This document shows positions 1 to 6,281 of a stretch of DNA of 22,208 nucleotides, piece by piece. How positions within the stretch are numbered: the stretch's first letter is position 1; each line of letters begins with the position of its first letter. The DNA is from a virus. The notes beneath the pieces were generated by a model, which saw nothing but the letters and a program-made list of their open reading frames with translations, was not told the DNA's origin and ran no database searches. The translations under genes were made by a program, and so were the position numbers. The stretch covers positions 1 through 22,208 of the IMG/VR virus record IMGVR_UViG_3300013118_000123; one strand, 5' to 3'.

Positions 1-2
1 CA

Positions 3-242
3 ACTTACGAACAAGGTTCATATATAGAATCTCTATTACTTACTTCTTCAGTAGATGAAAAGACACAAAATGGCATTTACCAACAACTTTCAAATGGTTC
101 ATTTACTCAAAAAAGGGCTGCGGAATGTATAGAGTATTTAAAGCAAAATCAACTAGATCAAATAGAAAGCGGAAACGGAAACTATACGCAGGGTGATATT
201 CAGAAAAAGCTAACTGAAATAAATGCAGACCCTAAAAAATGA
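3..242 (+). CDS. C-terminal end of an unidentified phage protein (5' end outside window)
   Basis: The frame is open from the window edge and ends at TGA 240-242, giving 79 visible residues that are polar and rich in Gln, Asn and Lys (ending INADPKK). I recognise no domain. Its place upstream of SSB and the replication genes suggests an early or DNA-metabolism gene, but that is context only. After the TGA the same frame stays open for 15 more codons (FTQKNIDKFIDKHRA) and ends at a TGA (288-290) that forms an ATGA overlap with the next gene. This is how neighbouring genes here are joined, so the original gene may have ended at 290. Confidence 0.7.
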   Translation, partial: TYEQGSYIESLLLTSSVDEKTQNGIYQQLSNGSFTQKRAAECIEYLKQNQLDQIESGNGNYTQGDIQKKLTEINADPKK

Positions 243-286
243 TTTACGCAAAAGAACATAGATAAATTTATTGATAAGCATAGAGC

Positions 287-619
287 ATGAAACCACAAAA
301 ACCACTAGAAAAAGTATTAAAAAAGATATCTGATTTAATAGATACTTACGAAAGCGGTACATGGCAATCAGTAGATACTCTTAGAGTAATGCAAAGAGAG
401 TTAAGTGCTTACAATTACTTTTTAACTAAACACAATATAGAAGCGCATCAAGATCATAACGCTGTTCAATACAAACATAAAGGTAGTGTTGCCGCAGGAA
501 AGATTTTAGCAGATGAGCAAGTGCCAGAGTTAAGAATGACCCGTAAAATCATGGAAGCAGTAGAAAATGTTATTTGGTCAATGAGAAGCGAGATAAGCAT
601 TATTAAAACAGAATCTTAA
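287..619 (+). CDS. Hypothetical early phage protein, 110 aa
   Basis: A 110-residue, probably mostly helical, soluble protein with charged N- and C-terminal segments. The central stretch (about residues 45-85, containing HNAVQYKHKG and ELRMTRKIM) looks conserved in style, but I cannot name a family. There is no signal peptide or membrane segment. The start ATG at 287 overlaps an upstream in-frame TGA at 288-290, a typical coupling junction if the preceding gene is read through or originally extended that far. Its position before the HNH and ssb genes suggests an early accessory role in DNA metabolism. Confidence 0.75.
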   Translation: MKPQKPLEKVLKKISDLIDTYESGTWQSVDTLRVMQRELSAYNYFLTKHNIEAHQDHNAVQYKHKGSVAAGKILADEQVPELRMTRKIMEAVENVIWSMRSEISIIKTES

Positions 620-668
620 TAAAGTATAATAATTATAGAAACTCTAAAAAAGTAAACCTAAGATTTTA

Positions 669-956
669 ATGAATAAACCCACTTACAAAGATAGTAACGG
701 CAATCGTTACACAACGGAGCAAATAAATAGAAAGAGTGACAATGCAGCAAAGGAATTACTCCAGGAGCAGTTTGAAGAATTCAGATACAACTTCTGTACT
801 AAGTGCAAACGTAATGATTGCCAACCTATCGACGTAAGCCATAATATCAGCAGAAAGAAAGCTAAGGAACTCGGAAAAGTGGAATTAATTTGGGATAAAA
901 ACAACATGGAGATTTTAGGGCGTAAGTGCCATAAAAAAAAGGATAAACTATGTTAA
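669..956 (+). CDS. HNH-like zinc-binding protein, 95 aa
   Basis: The C-terminal half has the outline of a treble-clef HNH domain: Cys43-x2-Cys46, then His58 in DVSHNISRKKAKELGKVEL, Asn79 in DKNNMEIL and Cys87-His88. In HNH nucleases the first His and the Asn lie in the active centre and four Cys bind structural zinc. Here the third expected Cys (position 84, in the usual LCxxCH) is Gly, so zinc binding may be incomplete or use another ligand. It may be a small phage HNH nuclease or a recombination accessory protein. It overlaps the next small gene by 7 bp. Confidence 0.7.
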   Translation: MNKPTYKDSNGNRYTTEQINRKSDNAAKELLQEQFEEFRYNFCTKCKRNDCQPIDVSHNISRKKAKELGKVELIWDKNNMEILGRKCHKKKDKLC

Positions 957-1087
957 TACAACAGAAAGGACGTAAAACGATTATAACAATCGAAGATAAA
1001 ACAAAAGAATTTAAAACAGCATTTCTAAACAAATTAAGCTTTAAAGATGCTATAAACTATATAAATGACAGATTATCTAACAAATAA
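950..1087 (+). CDS. Small hypothetical protein, 45 aa
   Basis: A 45-codon ORF starts at ATG 950 inside the end of the HNH-like gene (7 bp overlap) and ends 5 bp before ssb. The product begins MLIQQKGRKTIITIEDK and ends INYINDRLSNK, mixing a beta-like start with a helical, basic end. No family is recognised. It fills what would otherwise be the only gap between two tightly packed genes, which is the main reason to accept it. Confidence 0.6.
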   Translation: MLIQQKGRKTIITIEDKTKEFKTAFLNKLSFKDAINYINDRLSNK

Positions 1088-1092
1088 AAACA

Positions 1093-1503
1093 ATGAGCGG
1101 AACATTAAATAAAGTACAACTTATAGGACACTTAGGCGACGACATTAAAATGCATTATTTCGAAGGCGGAGGATGTATAGGAAGAGTATCTATAGCAACA
1201 ACTAATTCCTATACAAACAAGCAAACAAACGAACGTGTTGTTGAAGCAGAGTGGCACAATATTGTTGTACGCAATAAAGTAGCAGAAATATGTGAAAAGT
1301 ATTTAAGTAAAGGAGATAAAATTTACTTAGAAGGACGATTAAAGTACAGACAATACGAAAAAGATGGTCAAACACGATACACAACAGAAATAGATGCTTC
1401 TACAGTTACATTTTTAAGCACTAAAAAACTAAGTAATACAGAGGTTAATGATCCTCAGACAGTACCAAGTCAACAGGAAGAGGGCGACAACCTTCCGTTT
1501 TAA
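1093..1503 (+). CDS. ssb: Single-stranded DNA-binding protein
   Basis: A 136-residue SSB. The N-terminal OB-fold spans about residues 1-108, with the family hallmarks LNKVQLIGHLGDD, AEWHNIVV, the KYLSKGDKIYLEGRL segment and a following RYTTEI strand. A short disordered linker rich in Thr, Gln and Pro follows. The protein ends in the acidic tip GDNLPF, which matches the DDIPF-type tail that recruits replication and repair partners in bacterial SSBs. It should coat single-stranded DNA during phage replication and recombination. The length is a little shorter than bacterial SSB (about 150-180 aa), as is usual for phages. It lies in the early operon, ahead of the replication initiator and ATPase. 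Confidence 0.95.
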   Translation: MSGTLNKVQLIGHLGDDIKMHYFEGGGCIGRVSIATTNSYTNKQTNERVVEAEWHNIVVRNKVAEICEKYLSKGDKIYLEGRLKYRQYEKDGQTRYTTEIDASTVTFLSTKKLSNTEVNDPQTVPSQQEEGDNLPF

Positions 1504-1519
1504 CCAAAAAAATATTAGA

Positions 1520-2026
1520 ATGAAAATCTGTTTTAAATGTAAAGAAGAAAAAGAAGTAAATGACTTTTACAAACATAAAGGAATGAAAGACGGGCTTCTT
1601 AACAAATGTAAATTATGCACAAAACAAGATTCTATAAACAATTACAATGAAAAAACTAAAAATGAAGAATTTGTATTAAAAGAAAGAAAGAGAAGTAGAG
1701 AGAAATACCATAGACTAAACTACAAAGAAAAGATGAAAAAGCACGATCAAAAAAGACCTTGGGTTTTGACATCTACTTATAAAAATTTATCAAGAAAATA
1801 CAAAGCTCCTAAAGGAGTTGAAAGACATCATTGGAATTACAATAAATCATTCTTAGAAGACTTCTTTTTTCTAAATAGAAAAGATCACAAATCAGTACAT
1901 AGATTTATAAAACTTTGTCACATTAAGAGGGTTTACATTGTAAAGAAAACAAATGAAATATTAGACACAAGATTAAAGCATTTGAAATTTATGTTTTCAA
2001 TAGGAGTAAGACCAGTAAAGATTTAA
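1520..2026 (+). CDS. Zinc-finger/HNH-type endonuclease-like protein, 168 aa
   Basis: From ATG 1520 the product begins MKICFKCKEEKEVNDFYKHK with Cys4, Cys7, Cys30 and Cys33, a four-Cys zinc ribbon often found at the N-terminus of phage HNH proteins. A very basic linker follows (residues 35-98). The motif ERHHWNY (His103-His104) and then LNRKDHKSVHRF (Asp122-His123, His127) resemble an HNH/homing-type catalytic core. An in-frame start at 1448 exists but would overlap ssb by 56 bp, so 1520, 17 bp after the ssb stop, is preferred. It may be a recombination or packaging-associated nuclease, or a free-standing endonuclease that moved in next to ssb. Activity is inferred. Confidence 0.75.
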   Translation: MKICFKCKEEKEVNDFYKHKGMKDGLLNKCKLCTKQDSINNYNEKTKNEEFVLKERKRSREKYHRLNYKEKMKKHDQKRPWVLTSTYKNLSRKYKAPKGVERHHWNYNKSFLEDFFFLNRKDHKSVHRFIKLCHIKRVYIVKKTNEILDTRLKHLKFMFSIGVRPVKI

Positions 2027-2036
2027 TATTTGAGTT

Positions 2037-2294
2037 ATGAATATAGTATCAAGTTTAAATTTTCCGAACACTTACTACATTTTTAGAGAAAACAATGTAG
2101 AAGTAAGAGTATTTGTAAATGGTAGTAAAATATTCAGTAACAAAACTCTTAGAAAGCATGAGCGTGAGTATATAAATAACAATTATATAAAAGGAAGAAA
2201 AACACCTTATGCTATAAGAAAGATCAACACTTTAAATGAAGATCAATTAAAAATAGTTGAGCAACAAATAAGAAAAATAATAAAAGAAAACTAA
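2037..2294 (+). CDS. Hypothetical basic protein, 85 aa
   Basis: An 85-residue basic protein. A beta-rich first half (TYYIFRENNVEVRVFVNGSK) is followed by a helical second half with many Lys, Arg and Asn (NTLNEDQLKIVEQQIRKII). There is no recognised domain and no membrane segment. The layout of a short beta hairpin plus basic helix is compatible with nucleic-acid binding, but that is inference. Its stop TAA overlaps the ATG of the DUF4373 gene by one base, so the two are probably translationally coupled. It may act with the replication initiator. Confidence 0.75.
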   Translation: MNIVSSLNFPNTYYIFRENNVEVRVFVNGSKIFSNKTLRKHEREYINNNYIKGRKTPYAIRKINTLNEDQLKIVEQQIRKIIKEN

Positions 2295-3037
2295 TGGCTA
2301 GACCAATAAAAGATGGATTAAACTACTTTCCTTTAGATGTTGATATTTTCGACGATCCTAAGTTATTATTTATACAGGAGCGTTTCGGTGTCAAAGGCGA
2401 GATAGTAACAATCAAATTACTTTGTTGGATATATAGAAGCGGCTACAAATGTGAATGGAACGATGAACACGCCTTGATATTTGCGAAGAAAAACTTTTCA
2501 TCTATTAAGTCAACACTATGCATCGAGATTGTCAATGAATTGCTTAAACGCGGATTTCTTAACGAGTCCCTTTTTAAGTCGTTCGGAATATTGACAAGTA
2601 GGGCTATTCAACAAAGATGGCTAAACGCTATAACAAAAGCGAAGCGGAAAAGCCAAATAATTCCCGAATTGAATCTATTACTTACGGAAGAAACTACACT
2701 AAAACAGGAATTAACTATTCCAAAACAGGAAGAAAGTACACGAAGTAAAGAGAAGAGAATAGAAATAAACAACATCAAAGATGTTTATGATGGTTTTGTT
2801 AAACAACTTTCAGGTTTAGAGTTCGCTTTGTTCAGAGATACTTTTTACTTAAAACACAAACTTAAAGAAGGGGCTTTGTCTAAAATGCTTCATGAGTTTA
2901 ATAATCACTTAATCCTAATTGAAAAAGAGTATGACGACCTAAAAGACTATAAAAAACATTTTCTGAATTGGGTTAATAGACTAGAATCATTAGGAAATCT
3001 AAAAAAATATAAAAAGAAATCAAAAGGCGCATTATGA
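2294..3037 (+). CDS. DUF4373 (Lin1244/Lin1753-type) replication protein, DnaD/replisome-organiser-like
   Basis: The first about 95 residues match the Lin1244/Lin1753 (DUF4373) N-terminal domain: ARPIKDGLNYFPLDVDIFDD, then KLLFIQERFGVKGEI, then a helical LLCWIYRSGY segment and the EIVNELLKRGFLNESLF helix. In this family the region is a winged-helix-like domain of phage replication proteins. The middle (about 125-155) is charged and probably disordered. A C-terminal helical domain (160-247) ends in a Lys-rich tail. The likely role is origin recognition or primosome loading in phage DNA replication, a DnaD-like function inferred from family and from the downstream ATPase. It overlaps the next gene by 4 bp (ATGA). 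Confidence 0.85.
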   Translation: MARPIKDGLNYFPLDVDIFDDPKLLFIQERFGVKGEIVTIKLLCWIYRSGYKCEWNDEHALIFAKKNFSSIKSTLCIEIVNELLKRGFLNESLFKSFGILTSRAIQQRWLNAITKAKRKSQIIPELNLLLTEETTLKQELTIPKQEESTRSKEKRIEINNIKDVYDGFVKQLSGLEFALFRDTFYLKHKLKEGALSKMLHEFNNHLILIEKEYDDLKDYKKHFLNWVNRLESLGNLKKYKKKSKGAL

Positions 3038-3531
3038 AAGTAGACGAAGCAATTCAGCGCATAATATGGCGCACAGACAAAGGAGGGTGGAAGGCTAACG
3101 AGAACGACGAGGAAGCTATTAATTCAATAATTGATTTTGTAAATGAATCTAGGAAATCTTTAGTAATACAGAATGATTGTTTTGCTAGATTATTTGTAGA
3201 AGTAATGCGAAGAACTGTAAAGGTTCAAGGCGTAAAAGTTACTGATAAAAACGCTACAAGATGGATAGCTGAAGCAATGGAGATTCCATTTAATCAGCAT
3301 GTTGAGCTATTCACTAAAGAGCTTAATGAACAATCTTTATTTGAAAAATTAGAAAAGAAAGGTGTAGAGTTTAAGCACCCGATATTTAAAACAGATGTTC
3401 AAAAAAGAACTGAGGTTGAAAGTGTTTATGAAAACTATGTAGAAGTTTTAAAAGATGAATGGGATTTTAAAACAGTAGAGTATTTCTTAACTAGTGCTAT
3501 AACCCACATACTAACAAAATTCAATGATTAA
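3034..3531 (+). CDS. Hypothetical protein between replication genes, 165 aa
   Basis: A 165-residue helical protein with no motif I can name. Notable segments are GGWKANENDEEAINSIIDF, ARLFVEVMRRTVKVQGVKVT and a Trp/Phe-containing C-terminal helix. No Walker A, zinc site or membrane segment is present, so it is unlikely to be an ATPase such as DnaC. It starts inside the DUF4373 gene (ATGA) and overlaps the ATPase gene by 8 bp, so the three are probably produced together. A partner of the helicase or initiator is the most economical guess, but nothing in the sequence proves it. Confidence 0.75.
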   Translation: MKVDEAIQRIIWRTDKGGWKANENDEEAINSIIDFVNESRKSLVIQNDCFARLFVEVMRRTVKVQGVKVTDKNATRWIAEAMEIPFNQHVELFTKELNEQSLFEKLEKKGVEFKHPIFKTDVQKRTEVESVYENYVEVLKDEWDFKTVEYFLTSAITHILTKFND

Positions 3532-4357
3532 TAACGTAAAAATAAAAAAGAAGACTGATAAAGATTTTGAAGTAGATTTTCAAAAAATCCATGACAAGAG
3601 ATTAGTTAGTCTTGAAGAAGTCATAGAACGTGAGCCTGTAGCGCTAAGTATTGGAACTTATCAATACAAAGGTAAAACATATCCTATACCTTTCGGCACT
3701 TATGGAAATTTTAGTTGTCTTGTTGGTGCTTCAAAATCTATGAAAACTTTTTTAAAATCCGCATTAGTTGCTGGATACATTGGAGGTCAAGCGCAACAAT
3801 ATTTTCCAAACATGAGAGGACACGACATAAAAGATAAATATATACTAGATATTGATACAGAGCAAAGTCTTTTCCATACACAAAAAGTAGCTAGAAGATC
3901 ATGTGAAATGGTAGGTGCGAACTATGATTTATACAAACCTTTTTCATTAAGAGAAGAAGACCCAATAATACGATTTCAATTTATAGAATGGCTATTTATG
4001 GAAAGTGAATACAGGAATAATATCGGGTTAGCGGCAGTAGATGGAGCAGCGGATATTTTGAGTAGTGTAAACGATTTGGATTTATCTAATAAAATAGTAC
4101 AAGGCATGATGAAGTGGACTTCAAAATCAGGAGGGCATTTATGTACAGTATTGCATAGGAATCATGGAAGTGACAAGCCTACAGGACACTTAGGAAGTGC
4201 AATTTTAAAGAAGGCTGAAACAGTAGCGTTTGTAACTAAAGAAGATGAAAACGTAGTTGTAACACCTGAATACACAAGAGGTTATCCTTTTCAGGAATTT
4301 AAATTTACACTAGATGAAAACTTTTTACCAAAAGAAGTTAATGAATACAGTTTCTAA
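3524..4357 (+). CDS. RepA/AAA_25-type RecA-fold ATPase, probable replicative helicase or loader
   Basis: A 277-residue RecA-like ATPase. The Walker A is the variant GASKSMKT (residues 68-75) in CLVGASKSMKTFLKSAL. A strand with ILDIDTEQS (108-115) matches the DTEQ segment typical of RepA-like hexameric helicases. The Walker B strand is IGLAAVDGAADIL (167-179, Asp173). The later HLCTVLHRNHG (205-215) fits the sensor strand, and FVTKEDENVVVTPEYTRG resembles the end of the RecA core. Residues 1-60 form a small N-terminal extension. It probably hydrolyses ATP to unwind DNA, or loads the host helicase, at the phage origin together with the DUF4373 protein. The Gly usually before Lys in Walker A is Met here, as in several RepA relatives. 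Confidence 0.85.
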   Translation: MINNVKIKKKTDKDFEVDFQKIHDKRLVSLEEVIEREPVALSIGTYQYKGKTYPIPFGTYGNFSCLVGASKSMKTFLKSALVAGYIGGQAQQYFPNMRGHDIKDKYILDIDTEQSLFHTQKVARRSCEMVGANYDLYKPFSLREEDPIIRFQFIEWLFMESEYRNNIGLAAVDGAADILSSVNDLDLSNKIVQGMMKWTSKSGGHLCTVLHRNHGSDKPTGHLGSAILKKAETVAFVTKEDENVVVTPEYTRGYPFQEFKFTLDENFLPKEVNEYSF

Positions 4358-4397
4358 CAAACAACATCAAAAAACAAATAACTAAAACATACTAATT

Positions 4398-4532
4398 ATG
4401 ATACTAAAAATAAGAAGTAAAGTAGAACCAACAATAAGAAGAACAGATGTACACAATCATCAAGAGTTCATAAAAGCTAAGCTAAAAGAAATGCGCTTAG
4501 GGATAACCAATAAGAATATAACAACTAATTAA
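4398..4532 (+). CDS. Small basic hypothetical protein, 44 aa
   Basis: A 44-codon ORF (MILKIRSKVEPTIRRTDVH to LGITNKNITTN) lies between the ATPase gene and a 68-aa ORF, 12 bp before the latter. It is basic and probably helical in the middle. The upstream context (actaattATG) is very like that of neighbouring genes (gtaattATG at 4757), which supports a true start. No family is recognised. Confidence 0.5.
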   Translation: MILKIRSKVEPTIRRTDVHNHQEFIKAKLKEMRLGITNKNITTN

Positions 4533-4544
4533 ACAGTAGAATCA

Positions 4545-4751
4545 ATGATACGAATTGAAATTATATCGAACGGCTTACTTGTAAATTTTCCCGAAGGAAA
4601 ACCAACTTATTATAAGACTATGAAGGATTTGATTGATTGTGTCACAGAAGAAGCAATCGGGAAAATTCATGAAATAACAACACATCATGATTCGGTTGGA
4701 GAAGTCTACAATATGCAATTTGAATTAAAGAAACATAACTCATTAAAATAG
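4545..4751 (+). CDS. Hypothetical protein, 68 aa
   Basis: A 68-residue protein beginning MIRIEIISNGLLVNFPEGKP, a beta-hairpin-like start, with a helical centre (KTMKDLIDCVTEEAIGKI) and a His-rich turn (TTHHDS). No domain is recognised and there is no membrane segment. It lies 5 bp before the methyltransferase gene and is probably co-translated with it. Neighbouring small early phage proteins are often host-takeover factors, but nothing specific can be read here. Confidence 0.65.
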   Translation: MIRIEIISNGLLVNFPEGKPTYYKTMKDLIDCVTEEAIGKIHEITTHHDSVGEVYNMQFELKKHNSLK

Positions 4752-4756
4752 TAATT

Positions 4757-5380
4757 ATGAAGATACTAATAGGTTGCGCAGGATTAGGCGGTGAGTCTGA
4801 AAAATGGAACGACATAGAGAATGAAATTACTCATGTTGAGATTGATCCTAAAATAGCTGCTGTTTTACAAAAACGAAAACCGAATCGAAAAGTAGTTGTT
4901 GGTGATGCTTATAATTTCCTGTTAGAAAATTTTCAAGATTATGATTTTATTTGGTTTTCTCCAATATGCCAACCAAATAGTAAAATGATCCGAGGAGGAA
5001 GAAACAGAAAGCCAAGGTTTCCAGACTTAACGCTTTATGAAGTTAAAATATTCCTTGATTTCAATTATAACGGTAAGTATTGTATTGAAAATGTAGTGCC
5101 GTATTATGAAACGCCTATACCTCCAACTGCTAAAATAGGGAGGCATCTATTTTGGGCAAACTTTAAAATTGAAGATTTTCATATTGAGCAGCCTAAAAAC
5201 TTTATAAAAACAGGGACTGTATCAGGTTCTGAAGAATTGAAAAAATGGCTTGGAATATACTATCCTGGTAATCTGTATTACAACGGAAATCATGATCCAT
5301 GTCAAGTACTTAGAAATTGTGTTCATCCTGATTTGGGATTACACATATTTAACAACTTAATAAAATCAATTAAACAGTAA
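4757..5380 (+). CDS. Miniature C5-cytosine DNA methyltransferase
   Basis: A 207-residue protein with the ordered motifs of C5-cytosine methyltransferases: motif I CAGLGG (residues 7-12, SAM binding), motif II VEIDP (27-31), motif III GDA (49-51), motif IV SPICQ with the probable catalytic Cys71, motif VI ENV (111-113), and a C-terminal QVLRNCVHPDLGLHIFNNLI that fits motifs IX-X. The GRNRKPRF segment after motif IV may supply motif VIII-like basic contacts. It would transfer a methyl group from SAM to cytosine C5, possibly to protect phage DNA from host restriction. It is far shorter than typical members (over 320 aa), leaving little room for a target-recognition domain, and the Pro normally just before the catalytic Cys is Ile. 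No cognate endonuclease is adjacent. Confidence 0.88.
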   Translation: MKILIGCAGLGGESEKWNDIENEITHVEIDPKIAAVLQKRKPNRKVVVGDAYNFLLENFQDYDFIWFSPICQPNSKMIRGGRNRKPRFPDLTLYEVKIFLDFNYNGKYCIENVVPYYETPIPPTAKIGRHLFWANFKIEDFHIEQPKNFIKTGTVSGSEELKKWLGIYYPGNLYYNGNHDPCQVLRNCVHPDLGLHIFNNLIKSIKQ

Positions 5381-5396
5381 TTAAAACAACAACAAT

Positions 5397-5621
5397 ATGC
5401 CAACAATTAGAATACGCGCAAAAGAATATGTCATTTACGATCAAGAAGTAGAAGTGACAGCCGAGGAACTAAAAATATTGAATAATCGTCCTTTCAATGA
5501 TGTCAATGAGTTACAGCATCAAGAAGAATATTTCTTATTAGAAAAACTAATAAATAGAACTGAGATTCTTGATACTGGTGATGAATTTGAGATAACAGAA
5601 ATAGAAGAAATAACAAAATAA
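5397..5621 (+). CDS. Acidic hypothetical protein, 74 aa
   Basis: A 74-residue acidic protein, PTIRIRAKEYVIYDQEVEVTAEEL at the start and DTGDEFEITEIEEITK at the end, with predicted beta strands flanking a helix. No domain is recognised. Its Glu-rich surface could mimic DNA, as many small phage inhibitors do, but this is speculation. It is the last gene of the early block and a terminator follows within 25 bp. Confidence 0.65.
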   Translation: MPTIRIRAKEYVIYDQEVEVTAEELKILNNRPFNDVNELQHQEEYFLLEKLINRTEILDTGDEFEITEIEEITK

Positions 5622-5640
5622 TTGTAGTTAAATAAACGCT

Positions 5641-5692
5641 AAAAACACTATAGATATTTGGATAATATTTTGTATATTTATAGTGTCTTTTT
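5641..5692 (+). terminator. Probable intrinsic terminator closing the early block
   Basis: ACACTATA (5645-5652) and TATAGTGT (5679-5686) form an 8-bp stem with a 26-nt AT-rich loop, preceded by AAAA and followed by CTTTTT (5687-5692). The A and T tracts extend the pairing. It sits 20 bp after the last early stop codon, where a terminator would be expected. The long loop and AT-rich stem make it weaker than a textbook example. The A tract before the stem may let it act in both directions. Confidence 0.6.
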
Positions 5693-5993
5693 CTGTTATG
5701 ATTACGAAAGGTAATTATTAACATAAGAAGACTTTTGTTTTTTCTGAACGTATCACATCTACGATGCAAAAGTAAAACAGAATCTTCTCGAAATTTAAAA
5801 CATAATGATAAAAGATCGGTATTATCAGATTTAAACACTCAACACATAGAGAGTATAACACAACGTAGTTAGATTATTGAAGGGAAAAGGTTGTATTCTC
5901 TTTTGTGTTGTTTTAAAATATAGATTATTAATGAAATTAAAATATTAATAATAACGGCTAAATGTAAAAAGCGTTTTATTAACGTGTAGAGAT
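5693..5993 (+). promoter_or_regulatory. Gene-free, inverted-repeat-rich early/late junction; candidate structured leader or ncRNA
   Basis: No convincing gene is seen on either strand. After the terminator come four further inverted-repeat blocks: (a) 5726-5788, with AGAAG/CTTCT outside, ACTTTTG/CAAAAGT (5731-5737/5767-5773) inside and CGTA/TACG at the tip; (b) TGATAA/TTATCA (5806-5811/5822-5827); (c) 5848-5909, where two stems interleave (5848-5856 with 5893-5901; AACACAA 5857-5863 with TTGTGTT 5903-5909, then GTTTT); (d) a perfect 9-bp inverted repeat ATTATTAAT/ATTAATAAT (5924-5932/5944-5952). This is where late transcription should begin. I could not find a convincing Bacteroidetes TAnnTTTG promoter element, so any promoter here is inferred from position. 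Confidence 0.5.
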
Positions 5994-6020
5994 ATGAATA
6001 GTAAAAATTACGACCTATGA
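5994..6020 (+). CDS. Possible 8-aa leader peptide coupled to the next gene
   Basis: ATG 5994 opens an eight-codon ORF (MNSKNYDL) whose TGA stop (6018-6020) overlaps the ATG (6017) of the next gene in the ATGA arrangement seen at many junctions here. It follows directly after the structured intergenic region. A translated leader could couple ribosome entry to the first late gene. An ORF this short can easily occur by chance. Confidence 0.3.
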   Translation: MNSKNYDL

Positions 6021-6235
6021 AACCATTAAAAGTATTAACAGAAGGCGAAATGATAGATTACCAAACTGTTATAGAAGAAACTATAGGAGATTGGATAAGC
6101 GGCTTAAAATGCTATGATGCTAATTTTGAAAGAAAAAGCCAAATAAATGGTGAAGATATTGAAAGGGATAGAGCATACTTTGTGCCTGATGCAGATTATG
6201 AACTTATCATTAGAAAAAAGCGAAAACGTAAGTAA
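6017..6235 (+). CDS. Hypothetical protein, 72 aa, first gene of the late block
   Basis: A 72-residue protein: MKPLKVLTEGEMIDYQTVIE, then a Trp-containing segment (ETIGDWISGLKCYD), an acidic middle and a strongly basic tail (IIRKKRKRK). No domain is recognised. The ATG forms an ATGA overlap with the short upstream leader ORF. The basic tail may contact nucleic acid. As the first gene after the intergenic region it could be regulatory, but this is position-based inference. Confidence 0.6.
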   Translation: MKPLKVLTEGEMIDYQTVIEETIGDWISGLKCYDANFERKSQINGEDIERDRAYFVPDADYELIIRKKRKRK

Positions 6236-6281
6236 TTTTTATTATTTATATTTCACGTTGTGCGCTTTTAAAATTACGATT

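Noticed and set aside
240-242. UGA recoded as tryptophan genome-wide
   Set aside because: Many genes in the window end at TGA in neat ATGA junctions and TGG is used for Trp throughout, so TGA acts as a stop.
1448-1519. Upstream extension of the HNH/zinc protein gene into ssb
   Set aside because: It would overlap ssb by 56 bp and add a non-conserved-looking basic leader; the zinc ribbon begins naturally at Met 1520.
5503-5838. 111-codon ORF on the minus strand over the intergenic region
   Set aside because: It runs through the terminator and the hairpins, overlaps the 74-aa gene, has a biased low-complexity Leu/Ile/Phe composition and is opposite to every other gene.
5693-5993. tRNA or CRISPR array in the gene-free region
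   Set aside because: No cloverleaf with a T-loop or anticodon arm could be drawn, and the repeats are inverted, not regularly spaced direct repeats.
6147-6281. Upstream extension of the 38-aa gene
   Set aside because: It lies mostly over the 72-aa gene in another frame and does not look like a protein sequence.
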